A stretch of DNA of 64,000 nucleotides from NCBI RefSeq assembly GCF_050015995.1, contig NZ_JBNHEP010000097.1:1-64000 (forward strand). Reading direction: 5' to 3'. The stretch's first letter is position 1. Every line of letters starts with the position of its first letter. The notes below the pieces were generated by a model. It was not told where the DNA came from. It ran no database searches and saw only the letters and a list, made by a program, of their open reading frames with translations. Positions 43,907-52,924 of this stretch are shown piece by piece. Both the position numbers and the translations under genes were made by a program. The stretch is from Trichodesmium sp050015995 (GTDB lineage: Bacteria > Cyanobacteriota > Cyanobacteriia > Cyanobacteriales > Microcoleaceae).

Positions 43907-43972
43907 CGCGTGTCTAGTTTTCAAGAAGGTGGAAGTCCAGAGAAAATTTATTTTACTTGTATGATAATCAAA

Positions 43973-44413
43973 TTATTTTACAAGAGAAATTTCTTGATCT
44001 GCGACTACTTCTGAGTTTGCATTATCAGCAATATTATCCTCAATTAAATCTAGTTCACCACCAGGTGCTTCAGGATGCTGTTGAACAAATGTTTCTTCTA
44101 CTGGTACTTCCATAGACTCATCACTAGCATCAACATTAGCTTCTGCTTTACGAGAAATATAACGAGTAGCAAAAAAAGCACCTAACCCAGTTAAACCTAG
44201 TGTACCAGCAGCGATACCAGCAATAGCAAAGTCAGACTTACCAGGAAATTTTTTGCTTAACCAAGAATCTAGTGACATTAAAGATTTTTCTGATGATGTG
44301 GAGCTTTTACCTTTGCCACTAAAAGGACAAGCTTCTACAGAATTAGCAAAAAGTACACCACTAGCGATCGCTACAGTAGAAAAGGCAGTGGCCATAATAT
44401 TCAGCTTTTTCAT
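43973..44413 (-). CDS. exported or membrane protein of unknown function
   Basis: 146 residues. N-terminal signal peptide (MKKLNIMATAFSTVAIASGVLFANSVEA, cleavage before CPFSGKGK), then a short polar part, one hydrophobic Gly/Ala-rich helix (FAIAGIAAGTLGLTGLGAFFATRYISRKAE, about 60-90), and a long acidic tail (ESMEVPVEETF, LDLIEDNIADNANSEVVADQE). The architecture suggests a single-pass envelope or thylakoid protein with a cytoplasmic or lumenal acidic tail. No known family recognised; the composition looks cyanobacterial. Confidence 0.7.
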   Translation of the reverse strand: MKKLNIMATAFSTVAIASGVLFANSVEACPFSGKGKSSTSSEKSLMSLDSWLSKKFPGKSDFAIAGIAAGTLGLTGLGAFFATRYISRKAEANVDASDESMEVPVEETFVQQHPEAPGGELDLIEDNIADNANSEVVADQEISLVK

Positions 44414-44904
44414 TTTTGTTTGGTTTGTAAAGTAACTTTAGGAATGTAATGTTAACAGCAATTTCCCAAAGTTGCAACTAATACTCTTTCACGGAACTCA
44501 TGCATTCAAAAGTCAAAAGTAAGCTTTTATCAGCTCAGAACTTTGACGCTACAGTAATTTCAGAAAATTATTTCGCACTTAAATTGACATAAGAAAAAAG
44601 CTTTGTTATCTCCTGCTGACTAAACTTATAAATCAATTGGTAGATACAAGTTTTTTATATTAGGAAAAAACCTATAGCAATCCTATTTAAGTTGTAATAT
44701 TTTGGTGGTAGGGGCTAATAGCCATTCGCCCCTACAGGAGTTAGGTAGGAGAGTCGTCGGATTGGCGACATACAGTCAGGAGTCATGATTTTAAAGGTTT
44801 TTAGCGCCAATTAACTATTATAAAAACTATCACAACTAATTTAGGATTGCTATAACTACTAAAAAATAATAAATGAGGTTTATTCCTTAATAATTAAATT
44901 AATT
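44414..44904. other. intergenic region with a MITE
   Basis: Divided by the 182-bp element at 44673-44854. The first 250 bases are AT-rich and should hold the promoter of the upstream minus-strand gene. No gene. Confidence 0.55.
44673..44854. mobile_element. MITE-like element, 182 bp
   Basis: Termini TATAGCAATCCTATTTAAGT and ACTAATTTAGGATTGCTATA are inverted copies over about 23 bp with a few mismatches. The centre includes GGGGCTAATAGCCATTCGCCCC. No coding capacity. Half copies of the same terminus lie at 33846-33867, 57150-57172 and 60263-60289. Confidence 0.8.
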
Positions 44905-45462
44905 TTATTCCTCTGAATCAACCTCACTTATTTCTTGATTGGGATTGAGACAAGTAGCAAATAATTCTTCTGTTGATAATTTAACATTAGCACTTAAACC
45001 AATCACACAGGAGGAAAAACTTTCTGGCAATAAACTAAGACGACAACTTTCTAATACAGTAGCTTCATTAGATGTATCTTTAACTGACTTATTAATCTTT
45101 TTCACACAAGTTCCTAATTCATCAACTCTTCTCACCCTTTGACAATTAAATAAAATTTCTTCTGCCGGAAGTTCTTCTGTTGTATTATCATAAATTTTTG
45201 TGACACATCTTGATAAATCTCTAGGCTTTAAAGCTGCACCACAAGCATTAGCTACTTCTGACTCAGATAAACCTATGCTTAATAAATCCCTAGAGCAAAT
45301 TCTAAATGATTTTCTATTTGCTTGGGCTGTTGCTACTTCAGGAATAACCATCAACAAACTACAACTAAAAAGTTGTATTGCTGCTAAAAATATCCAGCGT
45401 TTACTCAAGTATTTCTTAGGTGCAGATAAGGGAAATTTATCAGAGAAATTCATATTAGCCAT
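44905..45462 (-). CDS. exported cysteine-repeat protein of unknown function
   Basis: 185 residues. A basic N-terminus and hydrophobic stretch (KRWIFLAAIQLFSCSLLMVIPEVATA) form a signal peptide ending near ATAQA. The mature part has four repeats of a small helical unit with paired cysteines: ICSRDLLSIGLSESEVANAC, LSRCVTKI, ILFNCQRVRRVDELGTCVKKI, VLESCRLSLLPESFSSCVIGL, LFATCLNP. Even number of cysteines suggests disulfides in the periplasm or lumen. The family is not one I can name. Divergent from rpsD. Confidence 0.7.
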   Translation of the reverse strand: MANMNFSDKFPLSAPKKYLSKRWIFLAAIQLFSCSLLMVIPEVATAQANRKSFRICSRDLLSIGLSESEVANACGAALKPRDLSRCVTKIYDNTTEELPAEEILFNCQRVRRVDELGTCVKKINKSVKDTSNEATVLESCRLSLLPESFSSCVIGLSANVKLSTEELFATCLNPNQEISEVDSEE

Positions 45463-45569
45463 AACAAATAATAAAAGTTAAACTCAATAGTAGACAATTG
45501 ACAAAGTAGCAATTCAATAGTATATGATATAGGATTGTGGCTAAATTTTACATTAATGAGGAAATTATT

Positions 45570-46178
45570 ATGTCTAGATATAGAGGTCCACGTTTAAGAA
45601 TAGTGCGTCGCCTGGGCGATTTACCAGGACTAACTCGTAAAAGTGCCAGACGTGCTTATCCACCTGGTCAACATGGTCAAAATCGCAGAAAGCGTTCAGA
45701 ATATGCGATTCGACTGGAAGAGAAACAGAAACTACTATATAACTATGGTCTTTCTGAACGCCAACTCCTACGTTATGTAAAAAAGGCTCGTCGTGCAGCA
45801 GGTTCTACAGGGCAAGTATTACTACAATTTCTAGAAATGCGTTTAGATAATACCGTATTTCGTTTAGGAATGGCTCCAACTATTCCCGGCGCAAGACAGT
45901 TAGTTAATCATGGTCATGTAACAGTTAATGGTAAGGTAGTAAGTATTGCTAGCTATCAGTGTAAGCCAGGAGAGGTAATTAGTGTTAAAGAAAAAGAAAA
46001 ATCTAAGGAAATGGTAAAGACTAATCTCCAATATCCAGGTTTAGCTAATATTCCTAGCCATTTAGAATTTGATAAAGACAAACTGGTTGGTAAAGTTAAT
46101 GGTGTTGTGGAACGGGAGTGGGTGGCGCTTCAAATTAACGAACTCTTAGTTGTAGAATATTATTCCAGACAAGCCTAA
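45570..46178 (+). CDS. rpsD: 30S ribosomal protein S4
   Basis: 202 residues from the ATG at 45570. S4 is a primary 16S rRNA binder that nucleates the body of the small subunit. Sequence is typical: MSRYRGPRLRIVRRLGDLPGLT, KQKLLYNYGLSERQLLRYVKKARR, then the S4 RNA-binding domain LEMRLDNTVFRLGMAPTIPGARQLVNHGHVTVNG. The longer frame from 45537 adds 11 non-conserved residues and is rejected. Cyanobacterial rpsD is usually alone, as here, instead of in the alpha operon. Confidence 0.98.
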   Translation: MSRYRGPRLRIVRRLGDLPGLTRKSARRAYPPGQHGQNRRKRSEYAIRLEEKQKLLYNYGLSERQLLRYVKKARRAAGSTGQVLLQFLEMRLDNTVFRLGMAPTIPGARQLVNHGHVTVNGKVVSIASYQCKPGEVISVKEKEKSKEMVKTNLQYPGLANIPSHLEFDKDKLVGKVNGVVEREWVALQINELLVVEYYSRQA

Positions 46179-46529
46179 TTTTTCTTTTTCATAGCAAAAG
46201 GAAGTAAGGTATAGCGCTACGCGCAAGTCAAAAGTTAAAAATCAAAAGTTAAAAGTCAAAAGTAATCCCTGACTGAGTTTTAGCATTTGTAAATCTCCTA
46301 ACCTTTGCTGCGACTGCTATAAAAGTTTGATTATTATATCTAATTGTTTGGGCTATTCCATAATTTTTAGTAGTTAAACAGTAAATATAGATAGGAAAAA
46401 GAATGTAGGGAGGTTCCATGGAACCTCCCTACAAAGTTTTGAGAATTTGACTTTTAACTTTTGACTTGATCAAGTCCTGCCTTTTTTTTCTTACTTTTGA
46501 CTTTTGACTTTTGACTTTTAACTTTCCTT
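46179..46529. other. intergenic region between rpsD and moaA with simple repeats and a palindrome
   Basis: 46222-46262 has AAGTCAAAAGTTAAAAATCA-type units; 46448-46521 holds the complementary TTTTGACTTTTGACTTTTAA units. They face each other around the perfect palindrome at 46405-46432, so the whole stretch could fold on itself between the two convergent genes. Confidence 0.6.
46405..46432. repeat. 28-bp perfect palindrome
   Basis: GTAGGGAGGTTCCA and its exact complement. A variant of the GTAGGGACGTTGCATG family (56578-56605, 41017-41046, 27067-27091, 21588-21615). Located between convergent genes. Confidence 0.85.
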
Positions 46530-47516
46530 TTATCCTCCAATTTGCGACATAGTTCGACTATAAATTCCAGTAGTACCAGACTTTCTTTGCTTAAAATTAA
46601 TTTCTGGTTTTATACCTAATAAATATTCGACCTGCTGCCGTAACTCTCCAACAGAAACTCCATTACGCAGACCATTTTTTAAATCTATTTGACCCATTTC
46701 ATTCAAAAGGCAAGGTCTTAACAATCCATCCGCAGAAAGACGCATTCTATTACAGCGATCGCAAAAGCATTCGGACATTTGACTAATAAACCCCAGGGTT
46801 CCCTTTGCTCCAGGAATTTGAAATATATCGGCAGGTCCATTTCCTCGGACAAAAGATTCTGTTAGTCCCCATTTTTTCCTTATCCTTTGCCGTAATTCTT
46901 CAGAAGAAATCCAACCTCTATCATCAAATAATTTATCATTACCTATGGGCATAAATTCAATAAATCGAATGTGCCAATTACGGTCAATAGTTAAAGCTGC
47001 TAAATCTAAAACTTCATGGTCATTAACCCCAGGAATAACAACTACATTTATTTTTAAAGGGTCAAAACCCACTTCATAAGCAGCTTGAATACCATTCCAA
47101 ACAAGTTGCCAACGACTACGACCTCTATTACCAATAATTAAATTAAAAGTATCTGAGTCTAGAGAATCTAAACTAATATTAATTCTACTTAAACCAGCTT
47201 GATATAAATCTTTTGCCATATCTGCTAATAAAAATCCATTAGTCGTCATAGATAAATCTTTTGTTTCTGGAAAAGAAGCGATCGCCTCAATCAAATCTAC
47301 AAGATCAGGACGTAATAAAGGTTCACCTCCAGTCAAGCGAAACCTAGTAAAACCGACAGGAATAAACACCTCTTTAAGTAGAGTTAGTAATTCATTATTA
47401 GTCAATAAATTTTGTTTTAAGATATAGTCAATTTCTTCACCTTCTGGCATACAATATTGACACCGAAAATTGCAACGATCTATCAAACTAATTCTGAGAT
47501 AATCAACCTTGTTCAT
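46530..47516 (-). CDS. moaA: GTP 3',8-cyclase, molybdenum cofactor synthesis
   Basis: 328 residues, typical. MoaA is a radical SAM enzyme that converts GTP to 3',8-cyclo-dihydro-GTP, the first step of molybdopterin synthesis, together with MoaC. The N-terminal cluster motif is C-x3-C-x2-C in RCNFRCQYCMPEG; the second [4Fe-4S] cluster uses FCDRCNRMRLSADGLLRPCL near the C-terminus. FRLTGGEPLLRPDL (GGE motif) and SMTTNGFLL are present. The chain ends with the functionally important double glycine (SQIGG). No other mo gene is adjacent. Confidence 0.97.
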   Translation of the reverse strand: MNKVDYLRISLIDRCNFRCQYCMPEGEEIDYILKQNLLTNNELLTLLKEVFIPVGFTRFRLTGGEPLLRPDLVDLIEAIASFPETKDLSMTTNGFLLADMAKDLYQAGLSRINISLDSLDSDTFNLIIGNRGRSRWQLVWNGIQAAYEVGFDPLKINVVVIPGVNDHEVLDLAALTIDRNWHIRFIEFMPIGNDKLFDDRGWISSEELRQRIRKKWGLTESFVRGNGPADIFQIPGAKGTLGFISQMSECFCDRCNRMRLSADGLLRPCLLNEMGQIDLKNGLRNGVSVGELRQQVEYLLGIKPEINFKQRKSGTTGIYSRTMSQIGG

Positions 47517-48785
47517 ATTAAAATTTATATGTTAAGACAATGTTAATTTTACTTTATTGGCTGGATATTTGCCAGTTATAGTCATTTTTTTTTATACTCC
47601 AATTTATCTAAGTAGGTAGGTCAAATTAAATAGAAAATGATTGTTGAGAGGGAACAGGGGAACATAAGAAATGTGGATAGTGATTAAAGAATTTCTCTCA
47701 GCTCACCTGGCATCTGCCTATTGGTTTTATATTTTTTTACACCCACCTACTTAAATATTGCTAGTCTTAGTAAAAATTTCGGTAGTCAACACCTAAATAA
47801 TTTTAGAGTATTCCCATACAGGTTAGGAAAAAATAGGTTTGTTTAAATGATACTATAACAATTACTACCTCAGCTATTAGCTATCAGCTTTTTAATTTTT
47901 CTCTAGATGTTGACTTGAGCAGATTAGTTGCCGTACTCGATCAACATAAAAGCTGCTATATCAGTATTGGTAAGGAGTATTGTTGATATTTCAATTGACT
48001 GTATAATTTTTAGTGTTTATTCTTAGATAAGATTCTTCTTCAAATATCTAACTTTGTCAGCAGCATTCAGCTAACAGCTAAGAGCTGACGGCGATTAATT
48101 TATTATCTTTGAAAGAGGAAGTAGAATTGAAAGATTGAGCAAAAATTAAAAGTTACTCTCAAAGTAGATTAAAGACTGTTTGTCAAATAAGTATTAAGAG
48201 AGATGCGTAGTGACTAAAATCTAAAAGCGGTAGTACTTAAAGAGATTGAAATTTGGTAGATACCAGAGGTGGAAAGGTACATATATTCCTAGATTTTTAA
48301 CTGACAAGTAGTTGTCTTGATTTTTTCCTCCCTCCATACCAGTTAAGTGTTAAGTTTTAAGTGTTCCCTATCTCCTTTTTATATTTCCTGATACATTCAG
48401 TCTCTTAGCTAATCTTCCTCATTAATTAAAAAGCTATTAGTGCATTATGCTCTAGAAAAAACTGACTGCTAATACTTGAATGCTTACCTAACTTTTTATA
48501 ATATATAGCAATATGATTTGAGTTGTGAGATATTGGATAATTTTAGGGAACAGGCACTATTGCTACAGGCAACAGGGAAGAAGAAAAAAATGTATCTTAA
48601 TTCATAAAATAATTGCTATATTCTATGCCTTTAAACGAACACCTCAATTCTCACATCTGATTCCTGATTGCTATAGCAGTTTTCATATTAATCAGGTACA
48701 GTATTTTTTTATCTTCCTTCTTCCTTTTTCCTTTTTCCTTATTCTCTTTTCCCTAAAATCGAAAACTTGTAAAATTAAGCAGATC
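47517..48785. other. 1.27-kb gene-free stretch
   Basis: AT-rich with scattered AGCTATCAGCTTTT and CAGCTAACAGCTAAGAGCTGACG motifs (47880, 48065) and CTTCCTTTTTCCTTTTTCC units (48717-48738). 48515-48590 is related to 50890-50955 (TTGTGAGATATTGGA/GTAG ... CTATTGC..CAGGCAACAG.GAAGAAG). No gene, tRNA or terminator was found. The open frame from 48525 that runs into the next gene is not coding in its first 87 codons, since it crosses these repeats. Confidence 0.5.
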
Positions 48786-49928
48786 ATGTATAAATTAAAA
48801 TCTCTATTTATCAAAACTCCATCCCAAGAAACTGAGAATGAACTTGATGAACTCCCAAAAAACATTACTTCTAGTTTAAATCAACAAATTCAGGCTTTAC
48901 CTTGTCATTCTGGATATCTCGAAATTGTGCAATCTACTTTAGAACAAGCATTACTTCAATGGCAAAATAATCCAGAGACAAATGAACTGGTAATTCTCAG
49001 TAGTTCTATAGAACCTTTATCCCAAATTATTCAGTCAGCTTTAGCTAACTGGAATTATGAAGGTATCGAAGATATTAAGTTATTATCCTGGTCAAATAGA
49101 CCTAAAGATTCCTGGAATATTGTTCCTAATTTACAAAAAGATTTAGGTCTGTCTGCAAAGTTAGATGTTGATAATAATTCTGGGAAATTTAAGGAATTGG
49201 TAGTTATTCCTTGTTTTGAGTTTTGCTTCCTACGACAAATACATGGTTTAGATGGAATTGAATTTTTAAGAAATAGAATCTTTCAAGACCACTCTCGATT
49301 TTGGTTAATTGGTTGTAATTCTTTAACATGGCAATATCTTGATCATGTTTATAATATTAAGTCTTACTTTGAAAAAACTCTATCATTACCAACTCTGACA
49401 GGAGAAGAAATTATGGAATGGTTGACTCCTGTAATTAATCAACTGGAGTTTAAAAACAACGATCGAGATGAGGAAAAACAAATTGCTAAAATCAAAGAAA
49501 ATTTTGATTCTTTATCCTATGTTTCCCAAGGATTAAGTTCAGTAGCTGCTCAATTATGGTTACAATCTTTAAGTATAGCAAATCTGGAAAATATTAATAC
49601 TCAAAATGTTAATACTCAACCAGAAGATACAGAAACTATTCTGGTGGAGTACAAAAAAATTAAATCATTAGATTTACCAGAATCAGAATTTACGGCTGAT
49701 GACCGCTATCTTTTATTTTCTATGCTTTTGCACAAAGAAATTAATTTATATGACCTAGCTTTGAGTTTAGGAGAATCTGAAAGTATCATTCAATTCCAAA
49801 TTGAAAAATTATTACGCCTGGGAATAATTCAACCTTTAAATAATTTATTTAGCGTTCATCCTGCATATTATTTAAAACTGTGTAGGCATTTAAAAAAATA
49901 TAATTTTATAACTGACTTAATAGAATGA
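48786..49928 (+). CDS. protein with AAA-like core (no Walker A seen) and possible winged helix, coupled to MscS
   Basis: 380 residues from ATG 48786. I do not recognise a named family. The middle (LVILSSSIEPLSQIIQSAL, KELVVIPCFEFCFLRQIHGLDG, SRFWLIGCNSLTWQYLDH, LPTLTGEEIMEWLTPVI) resembles the later strands and lid of an AAA-type ATPase, but no GxxxxGK[ST] P-loop is visible, so ATP hydrolysis is doubtful. The C-terminal ~70 residues (ADDRYLLFSMLLHKEINLYDLALSLGESESIIQFQIEKLLRLGIIQ) look like a winged helix-turn-helix. Its TGA overlaps the ATG of the MscS gene by four bases (ATGA), a strong sign of translational coupling and joint function. The extended start at 48525 is rejected. Confidence 0.7.
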   Translation: MYKLKSLFIKTPSQETENELDELPKNITSSLNQQIQALPCHSGYLEIVQSTLEQALLQWQNNPETNELVILSSSIEPLSQIIQSALANWNYEGIEDIKLLSWSNRPKDSWNIVPNLQKDLGLSAKLDVDNNSGKFKELVVIPCFEFCFLRQIHGLDGIEFLRNRIFQDHSRFWLIGCNSLTWQYLDHVYNIKSYFEKTLSLPTLTGEEIMEWLTPVINQLEFKNNDRDEEKQIAKIKENFDSLSYVSQGLSSVAAQLWLQSLSIANLENINTQNVNTQPEDTETILVEYKKIKSLDLPESEFTADDRYLLFSMLLHKEINLYDLALSLGESESIIQFQIEKLLRLGIIQPLNNLFSVHPAYYLKLCRHLKKYNFITDLIE

Positions 49929-50785
49929 CTTTATCTTTAAATTATCTAGAATTAACAATTTTTTTTCATCTTAATATACTCACAGTAGAAAATGGATTAA
50001 ATGGAATAAGCATCAAGAATATAAATTTTCAGACTATTCTACAAACAGTAATTGCTCTATTTCTTGCTTATGGTTTTCTGATCAGCGTTAAATTTTTAAG
50101 TAAGTGGTTGTCAGAAAGAGTACCTTTAAGATTTCGAGCGGCAGCTAAACAATCAGAGCCTTTTCTACAAGCCTTAATTTTATTTACTACTACAATTTAT
50201 GTACTAAGTTTATTCTTGCAACTTTCGACTCAAAATTTATTAGCAATAACAGGTACAATTGCTGTAGCTTTGGGTTTCGCTTTTAAAGATTATGTTAGTT
50301 CTCTAATTGCTGGAGTAGTAGCTCTATTTGAAATTCCCTATAGAGTTGGAGATCGGGTAAAAATAGGAGACAATTATGGTGAAATTGTTAGTTATGATTT
50401 GCGGGGAATTCGTTTACTAACTATTGAAGATAATCTCATATTTATTCCCCATAATAAAATTTGGAATGAGCCAATATCTAATGCTAATAATGGCGCATTA
50501 GAAGCTCAAGTTACAACTAATTTTTATTTAGCTCATGAAGTAGATTCTGAACTGGTGATTAAAATTTTATATCTTGCTGCTTATACAAGTAAATACACTC
50601 AATTAAAACTGCCGATTAGAGTATTAGTTGAGGAAAAACTTTGGGGAACTCAATTTCAGTTAAAGTCTTATCCTATAGATGCCAGGGATGAATATATTTA
50701 CAAAACTGACTTAGTGAGGCGAGTGAAACAAGCTTTTGCTCAACATAATTTTACTTATCCTAAAAGTTATTTCAGTAACGAATAA
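49925..50785 (+). CDS. MscS-family mechanosensitive channel
   Basis: 286 residues. Three hydrophobic segments precede the conserved pore helix: ILQTVIALFLAYGFLISVKFL, PFLQALILFTTTIYVLSLFL and LLAITGTIAVALGFAFKDYVSSLIAGVVALFE, where the Ala/Gly packing of TM3 is clear. The beta domain follows with FEIPYRVGDRVKIGDNYGEIVSYDLRGIRLLTIEDNLIFIPHNKIWNEPISN, the MscS signature. The C-terminal alpha-beta part is shorter than in E. coli MscS. It releases solutes during hypo-osmotic shock. The coupled upstream gene is unusual and may modulate channel expression or gating (inference). Confidence 0.9.
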   Translation: MTLSLNYLELTIFFHLNILTVENGLNGISIKNINFQTILQTVIALFLAYGFLISVKFLSKWLSERVPLRFRAAAKQSEPFLQALILFTTTIYVLSLFLQLSTQNLLAITGTIAVALGFAFKDYVSSLIAGVVALFEIPYRVGDRVKIGDNYGEIVSYDLRGIRLLTIEDNLIFIPHNKIWNEPISNANNGALEAQVTTNFYLAHEVDSELVIKILYLAAYTSKYTQLKLPIRVLVEEKLWGTQFQLKSYPIDARDEYIYKTDLVRRVKQAFAQHNFTYPKSYFSNE

Positions 50786-51711
50786 ATATATAAGTAGTTG
50801 TGCAAAATAAATTTCCTAGTTGAGGGAGGAAACAGGGAAAAGGGAAAAGGGATTCAATAGGATGTGTAATTAATTTTGTTTATAAACTTGATTGTGAGAT
50901 ATTGTAGGCTTTTAGGCAATAGCTAATATTGCAACAGAGAAGAAAAAAGATAAATAATATATAGAAATAAATAATATAAAATCTCATCTATTCTTTCTAC
51001 ATCTCTTTGAGAGTAGGGAGCAGGGTTCAAAGACATAATATATCTTGGCTTAATACCGATAATCGTTAAAAAAATGACTGAAGCTTACTTATTACTTAAT
51101 AACTGAAGTTTTATCGGAAGTATAGCATTCTTTTTGGGAATTGGTATAACTTCTAGGATGGGAAAAACTACTTCTCCTTTTGTGTTTATAGGATTATTTT
51201 TAATAATTTATATAAGTAAAATTAAACACTGGTTTCAAAATATTTAATTGACTAAAACAAATATTTGACAAAATTTATACTATTAACCTTCCTGTGAGTA
51301 GTAAGCTTTAAACCTAATTTTCTTGGTCATCGGGATACACCGAAGTACGCCTCATACTTTTATACCGCTAAACTCAGAAATTTATTCTACTGCTTACCGA
51401 CAAACCAGCTATAGAAAATAGAATGGTGGGTTGCCTGATTTTTGGTTAATAATTGACAAAAAATAAATCAAAAGATATCAATATAATAAGATTTATCAAA
51501 AAAAAATAATAAGATTTATCAAAAAAAATAAACAAAAGTAATGATTAACATTTAGCAATTAGTAATATAGCCCACCCTGGCCTAAAAATACATTTATGTA
51601 AGCTCCCAGAGCATCTAGGAGAGAATTAACAAAACTTCACTAGCTTAATAACTAAGTTGAGCATAAAAAAAAGATGATAAATTTTGCAACATTATTAAGA
51701 GGTACTAGGAT
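50786..51711. other. 930-bp intergenic region with dispersed repeats
   Basis: 50890-50955 matches 48515-48590. 51087-51165 matches 57010-57090 (ACTTAATA(A/G)CTGAAGT, AAGTATAG, GGAATTGG.ATAACTT), and partly 10066-10096 in reverse. 51480-51532 contains two direct copies of AATAATAAGATTTATCAAAA. No gene was found. Confidence 0.5.
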
Positions 51712-52728
51712 TTGAAAGCCAACTTAAAAAAATTAGTTTCCTAACGCACAATTTTAATATCTATCACACTCGTAGTCTGGAGTACATGGTTAACTTTACT
51801 CGGTAATTGGCAAATAGCCCTAACAATGGTCTTTGGGTCAGCGATCGCTGGGGGGACAAGTTTGGGGGGAGAAGCTGTCGCATTTCCGGTTTTTACCAAA
51901 ATTCTGCACATTTCACCTTCTGATGCTAAAATATTTTCCCTTGCCATTCAAAGTGTAGGTATGACTGCTGCTGCCGTTGCAATTTTTTTAACTGGAATTA
52001 AAGTAGAATTACGGGTAATTTTTTGGGGTAGTCTAGGTGGCTTTTTAGGAGTATTTATGGGCTCTGGTTTTTTAGCCCCTCTTATACCCCCTGATGTAAT
52101 TAAAATGTCTTTCACTGTTATGCTCACCAGCTTTGCGATTACTTTATTAAAATTAAACCAACAGCCGAGAGAGTTACATACAGCTATGCCAGTTTGGACA
52201 GTTAAAGAGCAGAGAATTTGGCTAATAGCTGGATTTCTTGGAGGGATGATGAGTGGTTTAGTTGGTAGTGGTATTGATGTCTTTACTTTTTCTGTCATGG
52301 TAGTTTTGTTTGGCCTTTGCGAAAAGGTTGCTACCCCCACCTCCGTAATTCTAATGGCGGTTAATGCTATGGCTGGATTTATTTTACAAGTCTTTGTTTT
52401 CCAGGATTTTATAGATCCAGTCCGTAGTTATTGGTTTGCAGCAATTCCAGTAGTTGTTGTTGGGGCACCTCTTGGGGCAATATGTTGTAACCTTTTGCGC
52501 CGAGAAACTATTGCCAATATCCTGATTGGTCTAATTTTTATAGAAGTTGTTTCCTCTTTAATTGTGATTAATTTGACATCAATAGTAATGTACTCCAGCT
52601 TGATAGCTTTAGTCGTATTCTCCTGTTTAAATTACTGGATGTACCGCACGAAAATCTATCATCAAAATCAAAAAGAATCTTATAATTACGAGTTTTCTAA
52701 GCAAGAGTCGTCAACTTCTGCGGGCTAA
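51712..52728 (+). CDS. TSUP family (TauE/SafE-like) membrane permease, start region interrupted by a stop
   Basis: The clear coding part from ATG 51826 is 300 residues with about eight transmembrane helices and the family repeats: GSAIAGGTSLGGEAVAFPVFTKILHISPSDAKIFSLAIQSVGM and FLGGMMSGLVGSGIDVFTFSVMVVLFGLCEKVATPTSVILMAVNAMAG. TSUP proteins export sulfite, sulfoacetate or related anions. Upstream of 51826 the same frame encodes a plausible first helix (RTILISITLVVWSTWLTLLGNWQIALT) and, before a TAA at 51742-51744, LKANLKKLVS from a TTG at 51712. The natural N-terminus probably ran through that TAA. If translation starts at 51826, helix 1 is lost. The stop codon at 52726 lies inside the left-end hairpin of the IsrB element. 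Confidence 0.8.
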
Positions 52729-52738
52729 AGCCCCGCAG
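52718..52738. repeat. left-end hairpin of the IsrB element
   Basis: CTGCGGGCT, AA and AGCCCCGCAG form a 9-bp stem with one bulge. Subterminal imperfect hairpins like this are the recognition sites of TnpA in IS200/IS605-type elements. The hairpin contains the TAA of the preceding permease gene. Confidence 0.75.
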
Positions 52739-52924
52739 CTTGAGCCACCCAAGGCTTAACTAAGAGTTGGCTAGACCACAGAGCCAAAAACGATAACACC
52801 TCTGGGTATTTCCCTAGCCCGGACTATTTGTTGGCTTTCTTGGGTGAAGGCATTGCGTCAATGCAAGACACAACGTTTTTGGTGGTCTTAGGGACACACA
52901 ACTTGTTCTAATAGGATTATCTCC
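52729..52924 (+). ncRNA. probable omega RNA of the IsrB nuclease
   Basis: In IscB/IsrB loci the guide RNA scaffold is encoded directly upstream of the nuclease. This 196-base untranslated stretch between the left-end hairpin and the isrB ATG has several stems: TTGGCT/AGCCAA at 52767-52787, GCATTG/CAATGC at 52850-52864, and GGGTATTTCCC at 52804-52814. The guide would be taken from sequence 5' of the element, here the 3' end of the permease gene. Exact ends are not determinable by eye. Confidence 0.65.

Noticed and set aside
48525..48785. 87-codon N-terminal extension of the MscS-coupled gene
   Set aside because: It crosses a dispersed repeat and low-complexity CTTCCTTTTTCC sequence; the ATG at 48786 fits better.
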